The translations under genes and the position numbers were made by a program. Positions 23,601 through 36,400 of a DNA stretch of 64,000 nt are shown one piece after another. The stretch is from Gerris lacustris (taxonomy: Eukaryota; Arthropoda; Insecta; Hemiptera; Gerridae), in NCBI GenBank assembly GCA_951217055.1, contig OX578278.1:41203115-41267114 (forward strand). Direction: 5' to 3'. Each line of letters opens with the position of its first letter. The first letter of the stretch is position 1. A model generated the notes under the pieces. The model worked only from the letters and a program-made list of their open reading frames with translations. It was not told where the DNA came from and made no database searches.

Positions 23601-26600
23601 TTACATTATACTATAACAGATATAATATATTTTATTCCCCTCTCTTTTTTTTCTTTAAGCCGGGTTGACACCAAAGTTACTAACACGTGTTGCTAAAGGC
23701 CCCCACACTCGACACAGCCAAATCCATGAGGCCAAATCAAAGCGAGCCATTTTGGAATCGCCCCAAAGCCACGTTAAGGTCAGACCAGGCCGCAGCCACA
23801 GCTCCGTGGTGCGCGGTGGATTTTGGACTTGCCGGGAATCCAGCCTGGCTCGCCGGTCTATCTGAGTTTCCCTTCACATGGTGAGTTATGGAGTGGCGCG
23901 GGGAGTTTGGCCAGGTGGATTTGTTACCAACATTTGTTTTCCACTTGTAGAGGATAACTAAAATCTTGTTGATAACATGTATTTTTGTTGCTACAAAGTT
24001 GTTGGTAACAAATTCAGAAGAATTTTCCAAAATGTTGCTAACAATTGTTATCAAAACATGTCAAAAACTCTAGTATAAACCCGGGTTAATGGTGTTGCCA
24101 ACATTTTGTTATTAACAGTTGGTTACTAACACAATTGTTGGTAACATTTGTTACTAACTTTGGTGTAAACCCGGCTTAACTCATACAAATTCTGTGACAT
24201 TTAGGGAATTATTAATGTCATGGTTTTGATAGCTGTCAATGTTTTGTTATTTAAATAATGTTTTTCTTATAAATATATTGAGTTGAATAATCATTCTAAA
24301 GAGTTGTTTCAATGGTTTCAAAAGCCTTACAAATTCTCACCACAACACTTACAAATTCTATCACCACAAACACGAGAAATAGTACAACACGACAATTAAA
24401 CAAAGCTCCAGCTGGGTGTTCCATAGGGATGGGCTAAACTATTAAATCTGAGTAATAGGTGACACCGTTCCAGCTCCGATCTGGTAATAGGTACCAATAC
24501 CTATTATTTTTTTAATAGGTGACAATGTCACTGTCACCGAAAAAAAAATTCTGCTACCTGCAACGTTCCTCTATGGATCCGTTCCAGATCTGGTATTAGG
24601 TACCAATACCTATTATTTTTTTAATAGGTGACAATGTCACTGTCACTGAAAAAAAATTTCTGCTACCTGCAACGTTCCTCTAAGGATCCTTGACCAGACC
24701 AGTGACAGTGACAAGATTTAATAGTTTTAAACACTTGAATCTGAACCTCGAATGAATATTGAATATATTCCTGGTAATATCAGGCTCTTATCGTCCACCA
24801 TTTTTAATTTTCAATATTCAGTCGTTTGTAATAAAGCCGCGGCGATGCCGGTGTGGAGATAAGAATAAAAATTATCTTCCATCTACATTTATCAATTACT
24901 CGAATCAATTACCGAAATAAAATAACATAACTTTGTTGATAACAAGTCTATCTGTATAAAAAATAATAGATAAGTAGGTAACCAAAATAAATACGAAAAA
25001 ATATATAAAATCAGTTTTTGTCAAAAAAAAAGAAGGTTTATTTACGTTTATGTGTTTTAATATGTGTAATACATAAATATATATACTCTTGTAATAGCTG
25101 TTTTTTAACTATTGAGGTAAAATTTAAGTCGTAAAAAAGTTTTTGGTTTTTTCACTCGTGTATAATACGCACCCCGATTTTGGAGGGACAAATGTGCGTA
25201 TTATACGCGAGATATTACAAGTCGCAATATCATAGACGAATATAATTAGGTATAATTTTGGGTATTATAAAAAGATAAAAAATTATAATAACGTATTATA
25301 TTTTCAAAGCATTGTCTGAACAATCTTTTTACATAATATTTAGAAGTACATAATAATAAAAATGAGTAAATGAGTATTTATTCATTCATTGTGTAATTTA
25401 AATTAAATAAATAAACTTGAATAAAATGATTTAAATTTGAATAAAGTTATGAAAATGAAAGGAAAGTCAAAATCTAATTATTGCACGAAACAGAAAACAC
25501 CCGGAAACGAACCAAAATTAGACTGAAGAAATATGATTTCAATGTCATGGATCAATTCATTTACAATTGTATATAAGCCATAAGCTATTATAACGGTGCG
25601 GTGGTGTCATTAGGAAAGTGGGAGGGCGGTGTCCGGGCTGTCGGCAAAAGAGGAATTAACATCTTGTGGAGGATCAAAGGTGTGTAGGATTATTGGGGTC
25701 TTGGGGTAGAGTTTAAGTACCTGGGGGACAAATGTTTTATTTTTCATTACAACTTTACAATTATACAAAATATTAAAATAATAACAAGCAAAGCAAGAAC
25801 AACAACGCTTTGAAGGTATAAAGTTAAATTCGATATTATAATTTTTATTATTTCTTATAATATACCCTAAATTTAAATTATATTCGTCTAGGAAATGAGG
25901 AGGGGGGGAGGTCAGTAGTTATTTTAAATAAATACTTCGAAATCAATACACACTTTTGTCATATATGCATGTAATATTAACCAATACAATGTGGAGTGAA
26001 TTATAAAGAGGAGTGAAAATAAAGTAATAGAGATGAGCGTAAGTACTACCGTAAAATCTCGCGTATAATACGCACCCGTGTATAATACACAGGCAAAATT
26101 TTAACTAAAATTTGTGGAAAATTAAATATTTGCGTATAATAAGCAGTTAAAATAAATTAAATATTTTGCACATTGTACTGTAATTTCAAATATGTATAGC
26201 TTTATATGTTTATTATAATTACACGACAACTAAAGCTAAACTATTATCCGCGAACGTGAGACAGTAATAATTTTTAATAGTTTTAAGTTTAAAAACTTTG
26301 CAGAAAACTAGATACATACTATTTTTAAGATATCTAATTATCCATAAATAAAATTATGGATAGGTATTCTTCTGAATATTTATCATTACAAGGAATAATA
26401 AATATAAAGACATTAACAATTCTACGAATTGTTAATTGCCTTTGAGCCGTTTGTAATCAAGCCGTTGTAATCTCACGGCGTTGCCGCTGTAAAATTAGAG
26501 TAAAACTTATCTTTATATTATATATATATGTAGTTGATCAATTACTTTGATCAATTACCGAAATAAAATAACATAACTTTGATGATAACAAGAAACAAGT

Positions 26601-28560
26601 CTTTCTGTCTAAAAAAGAGAGAATAAAAATAAGTAGGTACCTAACCAAAATAAATACGATAAGATAGGTACATAAAATCAGTTTTTAAAAAAAGTATATT
26701 TACGTTCATGTTTTATAATATGTGTAACATATATACTACTGTATTAGCTGTTTTTTTTTTTTTTAATTATTGAGGTAAAAATTAAGTTGTAAACAAATAC
26801 TATAATACGCACCCCGATTTTAGAAAAAAGTGCATATTATACGCGAGATTTTACAGTATAAGTAACGGAAAAGTCGAGTAGAGAGAAGAGTTAAATCAGC
26901 ACGAGAAAATATTAAAAAATAGTGGCCGATGAGAGCCCGATATTTCAAGGTATAGAGTATTGGTTCAGGTGTTTAAAAAAAAACTATTAACTCTTGTCAC
27001 TGTAACTGGTCTGGTTATGGTGCCCTCAAGGAACGAAGCAGGTATTAGGGCTTTCTTTCCGTGACATTGTCACCTATTAATAAAATAATAGGTATTGGAA
27101 CTTCCAGTTCCAGTATTCAAATCTTCATATTTAATATTTTACGAAGCAGGTATTAGTCTGGGTATTAGGTATTAGGACATTCTTTTAGTTACTTTGTCAC
27201 CTAATAATAAAATAATAGGTATTGGAACCTCCAGTTCCTGTATTCAAAACGTCATATTTAATCTTTATTATATCTTATCCCTTGTCACTTGTCTCTGTGT
27301 GGAACGGAAACAGGTAGAGAGAGGGCTTTCTGCTAAGTAGAGAAGGGTACAGGCCAAAGGATGCCACCCTACTACTTACTACCTAACCTACACCTACCTT
27401 AAAAATATTTAGGGGCCGTTCCGAAACCAGTGACAAATTTAATAGCTTTAACCAAGTCACTGTAACGTCAGTAATAGGTGACACAGTTGGAACCCTATTA
27501 TTTTACCTATTACGTTAAATAACGCACATCTCTAGTGTTCCAGTTTATCAAACTGCCGCGTGGACATTTAGTTGGTAAGTTTCCAGCTAAGTGCGATCAA
27601 CACTCACTGTGCTAGATGCTTACTCTTAATACTAAACATTCCCTAGTCCCTAGTAAACTTGCTCAGTGTTAAAAAGTTGTAAGCGGGCTTACCCCAAAAG
27701 AAGCTGATCCTTAGGGTCCTGTGAAACGTAAACAAAGTGCCTAAGGTAAGCCTTAGGCTTCAAGCCCAATGACTTAGCCCTTTCCTCAGACATGATAAGA
27801 CCAGCACTAGCACCATCGGTCTACAAATGAAAAAAAACCTTAAATAGCATTTCATATTAAGTGACTAGTAGAGACAACAAATAGAACAATTTACCAACAC
27901 GGTACCACACTCATAACAATTAGTGTTAAAAGCTAAATTTGTTTACAACCAAAACACATACTATTTTTTTTGCTGATTATTTTATATTGTTATATTATGG
28001 ATAAAGAATTTCTTATTCCTTTAACCCTCTGCCCGGAACATGATTTGCACCCCAAGTTTCGGAACATAGGTATTTTTTACTGACACCATATTTTTAGGTT
28101 GTTATTTCATTAGACGTTCAGTATATGACACATACTTAGTAGAAAACATAATTAAAGACCTTTATAGCTATTTATTATCTAACAATAATTGAAATGGTGG
28201 TAAAAATTACTACCATGAGTACTGGAACAATGGTAAAAATTACAGGTTTTGTAATAGAACATCGGTAATAATTACAGGTTTAGTGATAGAACATCGGTAA
28301 ATCTTATGGACAGGAAAAAAATCTAACCAAATGTGGAATACCGGTAGATTTTACCGACAGACTTCTACGATATCAATGATTATACCCAGAAAAAATCAGG
28401 TAGCGAAGCGGCAATCGTCTCTCCTTTGTGGTGAGATGTCCACTGAGACTGTCTTCGGGCCACAACCATCTACGTTCACTTAAAGTGCTACAGGCCAATA
28501 TTTAGTATACTTTAGCGGTTAAAAATACCGATGTTTAGGGCAGAGGGTTAAAAAGGGATG

Positions 28561-28595
<35 letters not shown>

Positions 28596-31500
28596 CTAGA
28601 TAGAACATTTTAGATAAGTATTGGTAAAATATTGCAGAAGAAATGGGTGTTGAATGTAAGTGAAGCCAAGACAAAGAGGTGAGATACAATCACTTCTCAA
28701 CTTATTGATTTAATGTACAGAAATCCTTTCACGTTTTTATTTGAAATGAACATTTTACTTTCTCTAAAAACAAATTTTATTTTGACAAAAAATTACCTTC
28801 TATTTATCTGCCACAGCCTCAACCACCAACTGCTTTCCTCAAGCCTAAACAATACATACCTGTTGTTTGTTTGGAAAACAGCTATCTCAGTATGAATTGG
28901 AATATGCATGCACTAAGGGTAGGTTTAGGTTTGTAATGCAGCTAATAAGTACAGACCCAGGACAATTTTGGCTCTATCTAGGGTTGGATTCCACAATATA
29001 TGAAGATGTTGTCTTACCAAGAATGAAGCATTGGCAGCGGTGACAGTTCCGTGAGGCTTGATAAAAGCAGGTTTAAGTTTAGCTATCTGCTCAGGAGTAG
29101 AAACTCTGATACCATTATCCTTCTCAACCACCTTGTCTGATCCGGGAACTACAAACAACAATATACATTACTAATGGGGGTAATATGGTAACATTATATG
29201 GGCCCACACACCACAATGAAGCATTAAATTGCAGTTTGCTAAGATGTACTATCTAGGGAAGAGCACATGGTTAGTAACCACAAATTTATGTGATAAATAA
29301 TGAGTAGAATTAGTGTACCCTTCATGGGAACGATATCAGTGAGATATCCCTGGTCAGCAGCCTTCTGTGCCAAGGTGTGAGATCTGAGAGCGTAGTCATC
29401 CTGGTCTTTCCTCGATACTTTGAATGAAGCAGCCAATCTGTCAGCAGAGTGACCCATAGTCTCACCTGAAGAGAATTCAGCTACAGCAGGCAACTAAAAA
29501 AATAACACAATACTTCTAAAATCCTTGCAAAATTAAATCTTATAAAATTTCTTATAAACCGAGTCCATATATTTTCATCTGAAAGGATGTCATATTTGGA
29601 CATAATTACACATTAAGTTGCATGGAGGCTGAGTATTAGGTACAACTACTTCATTATTTAACATACATAAATAAGGAACTGGCTGTATAAATAATAATAA
29701 ACTGCTCTCCAACTCAATCTAGAGAAGCCCCTTGGAGAAGGTATATGGTAATATTACCTCAGGCATGAGGAAGTCGGGCCTGATGGTAGACAAGAGTTGA
29801 AGTTTCTGTAGAGGAGTTTTAGCCTTGTTAGCTCTCAACATGAGGGACCTCATCTTCCTTGAGTGCCTGATCGGAACATCAGACATGAACTCAACTCCAC
29901 CGGCCACAATAACATCATAGGCACCCGCAGCAATCAGACCAATGCCTGAGAACAACAGATATTATTTCATTTCAAATAGATCTAGTGCAAGTTTTAACAA
30001 AAACACATTTTGTAATAATAATCTCTGAGCCTAAAAATATTAATTAATCCTCAAACTCATCGCATACTCAAACTAGACTGATAGGAATTATTAAGAAATT
30101 TAACAAAAAAAAAAAAAAGTAAATAATGGACAAAACAAGATATGTATACAAAAGAACAAAGGGTTCTTAATAGTAGAACAGGGGGAACGTACAAATCACT
30201 TATTTTAACCTAGCAATTAGGCCACCTCTTTAGGCCCTGTTTTCTAAACTCTTATGAAATTTAGCAAATTCACACACCAATGTACCACTGGAGAGAATGT
30301 GTGACCAAAAGTGAGCCTTGAAAAAAACATTGGATTCATGGGATTGAACCCTTGACATCAACCGTGATTCATAGATGGCCGAGTAGAAGTGATCAATGCC
30401 TTAACAATCACAGTTACTCTGAATCCATTTTACTATGAGTAAGTTCCACTACATCTCTGTAGATAAATTTAATTCTTTTCCCTTCATGTCGATTTATTTT
30501 TTCTTATTTATTGATATTTTTATTTCTCATAATTTCCACTAGGACTGTCCTATGTGAACCTTAACTAGCAGTAAGTCGTCTTTCTACCGCCCTAGAATCA
30601 CAAAGTGTACTCTTCAACCCTCTAGTTTTATTAACAGTGTTAAAATACATTATATTATACACACCTTTAAAGCTACTGTCCATTTAATTTTTTGCATAAA
30701 ACCTCCATGGAAATTTCGCCAATAACATAGTAATATCTAACAAAAGAGCTACAAATAAACCTAATAAGCCTGATAAAACAGAATTGTGCAACGTAAAGAA
30801 GTTTACCAGTGGTGAGTGCAACATTGCTGCTGATACAAGCCATGGTGACAGTGTGAGCCGGAGTCTTGTCAGAAAAACCAGCTGCCAGAGCTGCTTCCCT
30901 GGCAATGTTAGAAGTCTTCACTTCTTGGATAACGCTTCCATATACGATGTACTCAATAATCTCACGAGGTATTCCAGTCTTCTTAACCAGAGACCTGTAA
31001 ATTAATACAGAAACATTTTTCAATTTTACTTCTGTGTAACCCCAGCAACTAGAGTCCTCTTTCTAGAGCTCTATGACTTACATCAGGCAGTATTTCCTGA
31101 TTTAATTATGAAAGATTATCTATTTCTTAGTTAAGACTTCTTTAAAGAAATACATCATGACAAGGTTTGAATATATCCTAATAATGGGCGAAACAGGAAT
31201 AGCCAATACTGATTTGATTACTCAACTCATTCGATTGTTTACACCAATAAGTATTAACCAAATTAATCTATTGAATCGGTTATTTTCATTAGATTTTTGA
31301 GATAATAATTTTTTTTTTTTTAATAATCATATCCCTTCCACATAGCACATTATGATTATTTTTATCTCTGTTAAGATTCGGTGAAACAAAATGCAATGGG
31401 TTGGAAAATAGGGTTAGGTAATAAAAGTTACTAATATTACTCTTTTCTTATCTATCATCCTGATTATCAAAGTAAAAAGAAATCTAGTCCCTTTGAGCAT

Positions 31501-32861
31501 ATCTTTTGCCGAAAACAAAAAACTATCCTTATATCTTATCTTACAAACAAATGCTGTTAACATAAAATTAAAAAATCACTTGTTTCATTCTCATTCTTAT
31601 TAAATAGAGGAGATTAAGAAAATATAATCAAAGAAAAAAAGTTAAATTAATTTAATTACAATTTTACCTATATTCTGTAATATTTTTTGTTTATATCCTG
31701 CTTTATTTGTCTATTGCCAATGAATTAATAACCCTATTATAAAACAACCTTCGTATCTAATCACTTTTTAAATCTTTTTAATGTTGCACTTTTTTTCAAT
31801 GTTGTATTTATATCTTGTTTCACTTAACACCAATCAATTATTGTTTAAGTCAAAATTACATTATAAAATACCCACTTTTGTTTAAAGATAAATTAATTTG
31901 ATTTTAATTGATTAATCAAATCAAATTAAGATTCCAATCTACTAATCATCAAACTAATCATGATATTGGCCCAGTCAAAGCGGTCACATCTGCTCTGGTC
32001 AACCACTAAAATATCTAAAGGTTTATGAATGCTGTTATTTGTTTAGGTTGGTCTTTTCAAATGCACAGGTTACTGATTGATCGACCTGGTTAGTGATTCC
32101 ATACGCACTCTAAGTGACCAGCTAGATTACCTTAGTATTACATTGTATATTAAATATAAATAAGTTATAGAAAAATTAAATTATAATTTTACTCTCCTGA
32201 CTTTCATTCAACATTACTAGGTAAGACTTAGAACATCTAATTACTAGTGGGATTGGGGGTAGAAATGATAGGGTAGTTCGAATTATACCCTGAGATATTT
32301 ATACCACAATAAATAAAATACATGCTTACATAAGGGAATGTCTGGCAAGTTCGTGTGGCATCATTCTGGCATAGTCAGTACCAGAGAGCAGGAAAGGTGT
32401 CCTGACGGCATCCACAAGAACAACATTCTTCCCTGTAGGATCCTTCAGGGACTTTCTTGGTGCTTGCAAACGGTCTGATGTAGACAGACATCGTACGGCT
32501 CCCACTAAATAATCAAGTACAATTTAAATTCTACGTCTAAAGAAGAGTAGACATTAATGTATCGTCTCTCAAAGATTTTTTAAAAATAATTTGATCATTC
32601 ATTCTTAATTCGTTTGTTAAGAAGTTGAACAGTCACATTTTAATACTTAGGTAGACAGGAAATAGAAAAATAAAAAGCATTGAGGTCATAGAATCACTCG
32701 AGTACAAATATATCAGCTCGATCCACAAGATAAGATTAAAACTGTTGAACTAATTCTAAGACAAGAAAAATGTTTCCGAAAAAATACTTACAATTAACTG
32801 TGTGGGACACTGACACTCCTTTGCCTACTTTAACTAAATTCTGCACTAAAAACGAAGTCAT
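20601..32861 (-). CDS. HADHB: Trifunctional enzyme subunit beta, mitochondrial (3-ketoacyl-CoA thiolase)
   Basis: Eleven exons join in frame to 476 residues: 32792-32861, 32330-32504, 30807-30994, 29758-29945, 29319-29493, 29018-29148, 27693-27820, 23212-23299, 22962-23112, 21693-21781 and 20601-20648. The protein cleaves 3-ketoacyl-CoA with CoA, the last step of long-chain fatty-acid beta-oxidation, in complex with the alpha subunit at the mitochondrial inner membrane. Residues 1-35 are basic and hydroxylated with no acids before RCLSTSD, as expected for an import signal. Catalytic motifs are all present: Cys135 in [10 protein letters not shown], His377 in FHEAFA, His426 in [10 protein letters not shown] and Cys456 in [43 protein letters not shown] and [20 protein letters not shown] are further family blocks. 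Length equals the family norm. All joins have GT/AG borders. The GHPF motif is followed by Ala where many thiolases have Gly. Confidence 0.95.
22139..22260 (+). repeat. SINE-like head followed by a long hairpin
   Basis: ATGGTAAGCACTTATGCCTG resembles an A box and GATGGATCGAGATTCG a B box. From 22187 to 22253, GATTCGTCCAAGTGAA pairs with TTTCACTTGGACGAGTC around a T-rich and A-rich middle containing ACACG/CGTGA. It lies in the thiolase intron between exons 9 and 10, on the opposite strand to the gene. Confidence 0.55.
23659..24175. mobile_element. Miniature transposon with TTAA target duplication, 517 bp
   Basis: TTAA at 23655-23658 and 24176-24179 flank inverted ends GCCGGGTTGACACCAAAGTTA (left) and, read inverted, GCCGGGTTTACACCAAAGTTA (right). 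TTAA duplication is the mark of piggyBac-type transposition. The inner right half repeats words like GTTGGTAACA. The left half holds an unusually GC-rich block (about 23690-23920). No transposase is encoded. It lies in the thiolase intron between exons 7 and 8. Confidence 0.8.
24467..24692 (+). repeat. Tandem duplication, two units of about 113 bp
   Basis: Units 24467-24580 and 24581-24692 are almost identical, sharing ATAGGTGACAATGTCACTGT and CTGCTACCTGCAACGTTCCT. They lie within the left end of the hAT-like element. A diverged doubled unit lies inverted near its right end (about 27040-27260). Confidence 0.85.
24815..25220. mobile_element. Truncated copy of the TA-type element at 26049-26856
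   Basis: It corresponds to the right half of the later copy: CAATTACCGAAATAAAATAA, CATAACTTTG, GATAACAAG, GTATAATACGCACCCCGATT and the end ATTATACGCGAGATATTACA. The left terminal half is missing. Confidence 0.7.
26049..26856. mobile_element. Tc1/mariner- or pogo-like non-autonomous element, 808 bp
   Basis: TA at 26047-26048 and 26857-26858 flank inverted ends CCGTAAAATCTCGCGTATAA (left) and, read inverted, CTGTAAAATCTCGCGTATAA (right). The interior has no long reading frame. It is nested in the hAT-like element. Confidence 0.78.
28025..28547. mobile_element. PiggyBac-like miniature transposon, 523 bp
   Basis: TTAA at 28021-28024 and 28548-28551 flank inverted ends CCCTCTGCCCGGAACAT (left) and, read inverted, CCCTCTGCCCTAAACAT (right). 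Ends beginning CCC next to TTAA are typical of the piggyBac superfamily. The interior repeats GTAAAAATTAC and GTAATAATTACAGGTTT words. It lies in the thiolase intron between exons 6 and 7. Confidence 0.85.
30330..30425 (-). repeat. tRNA-derived SINE-like fragment
   Basis: On the minus strand, GTTAAGGCATTGATCACTTC resembles an A box and GTCAAGGGTTCAATCCC a B box about 60 bases later. It lies in the thiolase intron between exons 3 and 4, in the sense orientation of the gene. Confidence 0.5.
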
Positions 32862-33409
32862 GATTTAAATCTAAATACGGTGCTACCGGACCGAATGCTA
32901 AGCGGAGAAGAAAAAAAATTAATTAAGTTCTGGGAACGACGTATTATCAAGGGCAAAGAGGACAGATAATAATAAACTTTTGAGCAAGATTAGAAATAAA
33001 TTGATTGCGATTTTTTTTAACCTTCTTTACGGTTATAGAATCCAAAGTCCGAGTTAAGGTTATAAAAATGATTTAAACTTTAGAAGTTTTTTAAATATAA
33101 ACAAAATTTTACACTTAAAGTTAATTTAATATTTTAATAAAATTAATAACATGTTATTTTTATCGATATAATTAAAAAAAAACTTATTACTTTTGTTTTG
33201 AAAATAGATCTTGGACTAGTCAAGCGAAAATACTAGGAAAGGCGTGCTTTCGGAAAAGAACGCTCTTGTTCGTTGTAAGTGGGTGCTGTAGCCGCCATTT
33301 TGTGATACGCAAGCCGCTGCTCACTTCAGTCTTCCGTGTTTGTGGGGGTTATTATTTTATATCAATTAATTTCTCAGTTTACCCGTCAGATAAATTTTCC
33401 TCTGAAAAG
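32862..33409. promoter_or_regulatory. Divergent promoter region of the thiolase and PSI genes
   Basis: The start codons of the two genes lie 548 bases apart and face away from each other. Both transcription starts must therefore fall here unless upstream non-coding exons exist. Visible signals on the plus strand include CCGCCATTTTG (33292-33302, a YY1/Pho-type word) and TCAGTCTT (about 33326), which fits the insect initiator TCAGT. GC content rises relative to the surroundings between 33230 and 33340. No TATA box with convincing spacing was seen. Confidence 0.6.
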
Positions 33410-36400
33410 ATGGGAGATTTTTCCGGAGTAGCAGCACCTCAGGCACCCAACTCAGCACATTTCAACAAAAGTCAGGCATTTGCGGCCGCCCTTCAAAGAG
33501 CTAAGCAGGTACGTGAGCATTCCGTCTCGCCGGTCCATCGATCCCGGCTAACAAATCTTGTATACCATTACAATCTTTTGGCAAAATCTTTAAATTTCTT
33601 TGTAAGATGTGGTTCTTATCATTTCAATTAGTACCTGAACCATGTCCTCCTTATTTGTTTTTGAGCCTATTAAGCTTATTTTAGGCTCTATTCTGTTATG
33701 ACGCTAAACGGAAAGAATTTATTGCCCTCTTACCCGCCATTTATGGGCAGCGTTATCGTTGTTGTAGAAGTTCATTACTCTCTTTAGCTGTTTACTCTTA
33801 AACTAGTTCTACCGTCATTATAACAAATTATAAATAAGGAATGAAACAAATCAAGTATCCCGTTCTTGATTATACGGTTATAAATTTTGATGCGCATTAT
33901 TGCGACCAGTGGAGGTTACGTATCGAAATAACATCATGGTTAATAAATGTGATACTATTGCAAACTCGTCTTGGTAAAACCTGCTTTATATCTACAAGTT
34001 CAAAATTTAAGACGGAAATTACAAAATACACTAACTAGATAAACGTCCTAAATTTAAATGAGCTAACTTTTGAAAACTAACAGTGATGCTTTACTGTATT
34101 GATTAGTAGTTTAATCAATATAGCTTGGAATAGGCCTAGATTTAGAATGCAACCATTATTGTATTGGCTTAAATCATTTCAAATTTTGTTGAATGTTTTC
34201 AGATAAGAGTTATATATAGGTAAATTTGTAGTTTCATCTCATTTACTTGCATACATGGGCTGAATGGGGTCTTATGAAGAAAATAGGTAATTGAAAGGTA
34301 TCTTGTTTTTGTTAATTTTACCTTCACAAGTTAATAAAACTTAAGACTAAATTCAGATATGTATATATGGTAAAAGTGAATTGTACGGTGCTGTTTACAG
34401 AATCGAAGTACAAAATTATTTTTTTTGCCCTAGAATTTTGAAGAAAAACAAGATTGAACTGAGATACACGGTGCGGTCGAGAATTGCTTGGCAGCAAGAG
34501 ATTGTATCTGTTTGTCAAACAGTACATTTGTTTAATTTATATATTTGAGTAATTATAATATATGAATAATTTGTACATAGGAGAGTTGATATCCCTTTGT
34601 CAAAATAATACATTCCAGTAAGGCCTGCACACTTTTCTAATCTCTTCCCTTCACAGCACCTAATTCCTCAGTTTTACCAAAAACAACCCTGCTGCATATA
34701 GACCAGGTAGAGGTCCAAATCGAAGTACATAATTCGATGGCACCATTCAATTTACTTAAGCCATATATTATATATTTTGCAATTCCTAGGAAAAAACTTT
34801 TTTTTAAATAAAAGTTACATACATTTTTGCTGATTTTCCTAAATTAATTACTACGTTCACACATCGTTTTGGAAACGGTTTTGAAAACGATCCGCTAGTT
34901 CAAAACGCTGTACGAACGGAGATCGAGGGATCGTATCGGTTTAGATCCGCTCCACCAAAAATACGTGATCGGAACGGGGGATCGAAATTCAAAACGCTCG
35001 TATGAACAGGTTGTGGAGGGGATCGAGATATCAGGTTATTTTACTCTTATCCACTTTTTAAGTTCTTGAAGCTTTTAAGTTTTTGTGAGCTTCCGTTTAA
35101 TTTTTTTTTAAACTGCAAAAACGTTTTTAAACAAAAGTTAATACTATAAAGAACCTGTAAAAACATTTAATAACTTGTAAATAAAATGTAAAAAATCACG
35201 AACATTTTAGGTAACAAGAAAGAAGGTTTTACTCGTGACGTCACCGTTACGAGATTTCGAAACGGGAATCGTTTTGAAAACGAATTGGACCCGAAATGCT
35301 TTCAAAACGATGTGTGAACGTAGTATATGATTGTGATCACTAGTCGATATACTGGTAAATCTGCACTATTTGGCCCACCAATTTCTAATTGTCCTGTTTC
35401 CATTTTACATAATTAAAACGATTCTGGTTGTAGCATCTTGATAAATACAATAGTTTTACTAAATAAAAAAAAAAAAAAAAAAAATGTAAAATGTCACTTT
35501 CTAAGGGGCATGATGAAAGGTTATGCTTAGGTTAGGTCAAAAAGAACAAACTTTAACCTATATTAACCATAACCCTCCTTTATTTTTCTAAGGATGTGAT
35601 ACTTTATATTATTGTTTTAACCTTCGGGCTGCGCGTAATATTGGTTAGCAGCAGCGGGCGTGCGCCGGCATTTGCACCGCTTTTGTTCCTTTCCATATTA
35701 TTTGAAGCTTGTAGGTCCTTGCAGGGCTTGTAGTGAGTCACTGAAAGTCACTAAAAGTCACTTATTTTGACGAGAGTCACTTTTTTGTCACTTATTTAAA
35801 AAAAAGTCACTGAAAGTCACTTATTTGGGCTTACAAGGATAAAAAAAAAAAAATAATAATTTTCTGTAGTTTTTTAAATACAAAACATATATTTTAACTG
35901 TTTTTCAAAAGGGCTTTTGTAAGCTCAAGACTTTTTTTAACTATGAATTTTATATTAGGCCTACTTTGAACTGTGATTAATGATAAAGTTTGTAACAGTT
36001 GCACTAGATTCAGCTGGCGTGTGTTGTGTTTTATCGTCAATATTAAGATGGAAAATGGTTGAAATAAAGATGAAAAGAATATTTTATTCCGAACTCCCTC
36101 CTGATTGTTATTACTTTTCCTAAAAGTATTGTATTCGAAAAGTATTGTTTCACCAAAAACTTTTTTTGAGATTTCAGCGGAATTATCCGTTTTGGGTGTT
36201 TTTAAGACCTCCTGAGAGGTTTTCAGCATGGCGTCTGTATGTATGTTATCAGTTATCACTGTAGTGCCCAAGGTATTTAACCTAGAGAGTTGAAACTTGG
36301 CAGAAAACCAGTCTTTACCTGTAGTGATGCCGCCCGGAAAATCAACTTTTTCCGCCATCTTAAACGCAGTTTGCTGAGTGAACAAAAATTTTAAAAAATC

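Larger units (their letters stand above)
24424..27534. mobile_element. hAT-like composite element, 3.1 kb, 8-bp target duplication
   Basis: GTGTTCCA occurs at 24416-24423 and 27535-27542, directly outside inverted ends TAGGGATGGGC (left) and, read inverted, TAGAGATGTGC (right). Eight-base duplications and TAGxGATGxGC ends are typical of hAT elements. Near both ends the words AATAGGTGACA and ATAGGTATTGGAAC repeat in inverted orientation. The middle carries two TA-type elements (24815-25220 and 26049-26856). No transposase frame was found. The whole lies in the thiolase intron between exons 7 and 8, about 150 bp from exon 7. Confidence 0.8.

Noticed and set aside
23665..24054. Frames on both strands in a GC-rich block
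   Set aside because: Inside a TTAA-bounded miniature element; no conserved domain on either strand.
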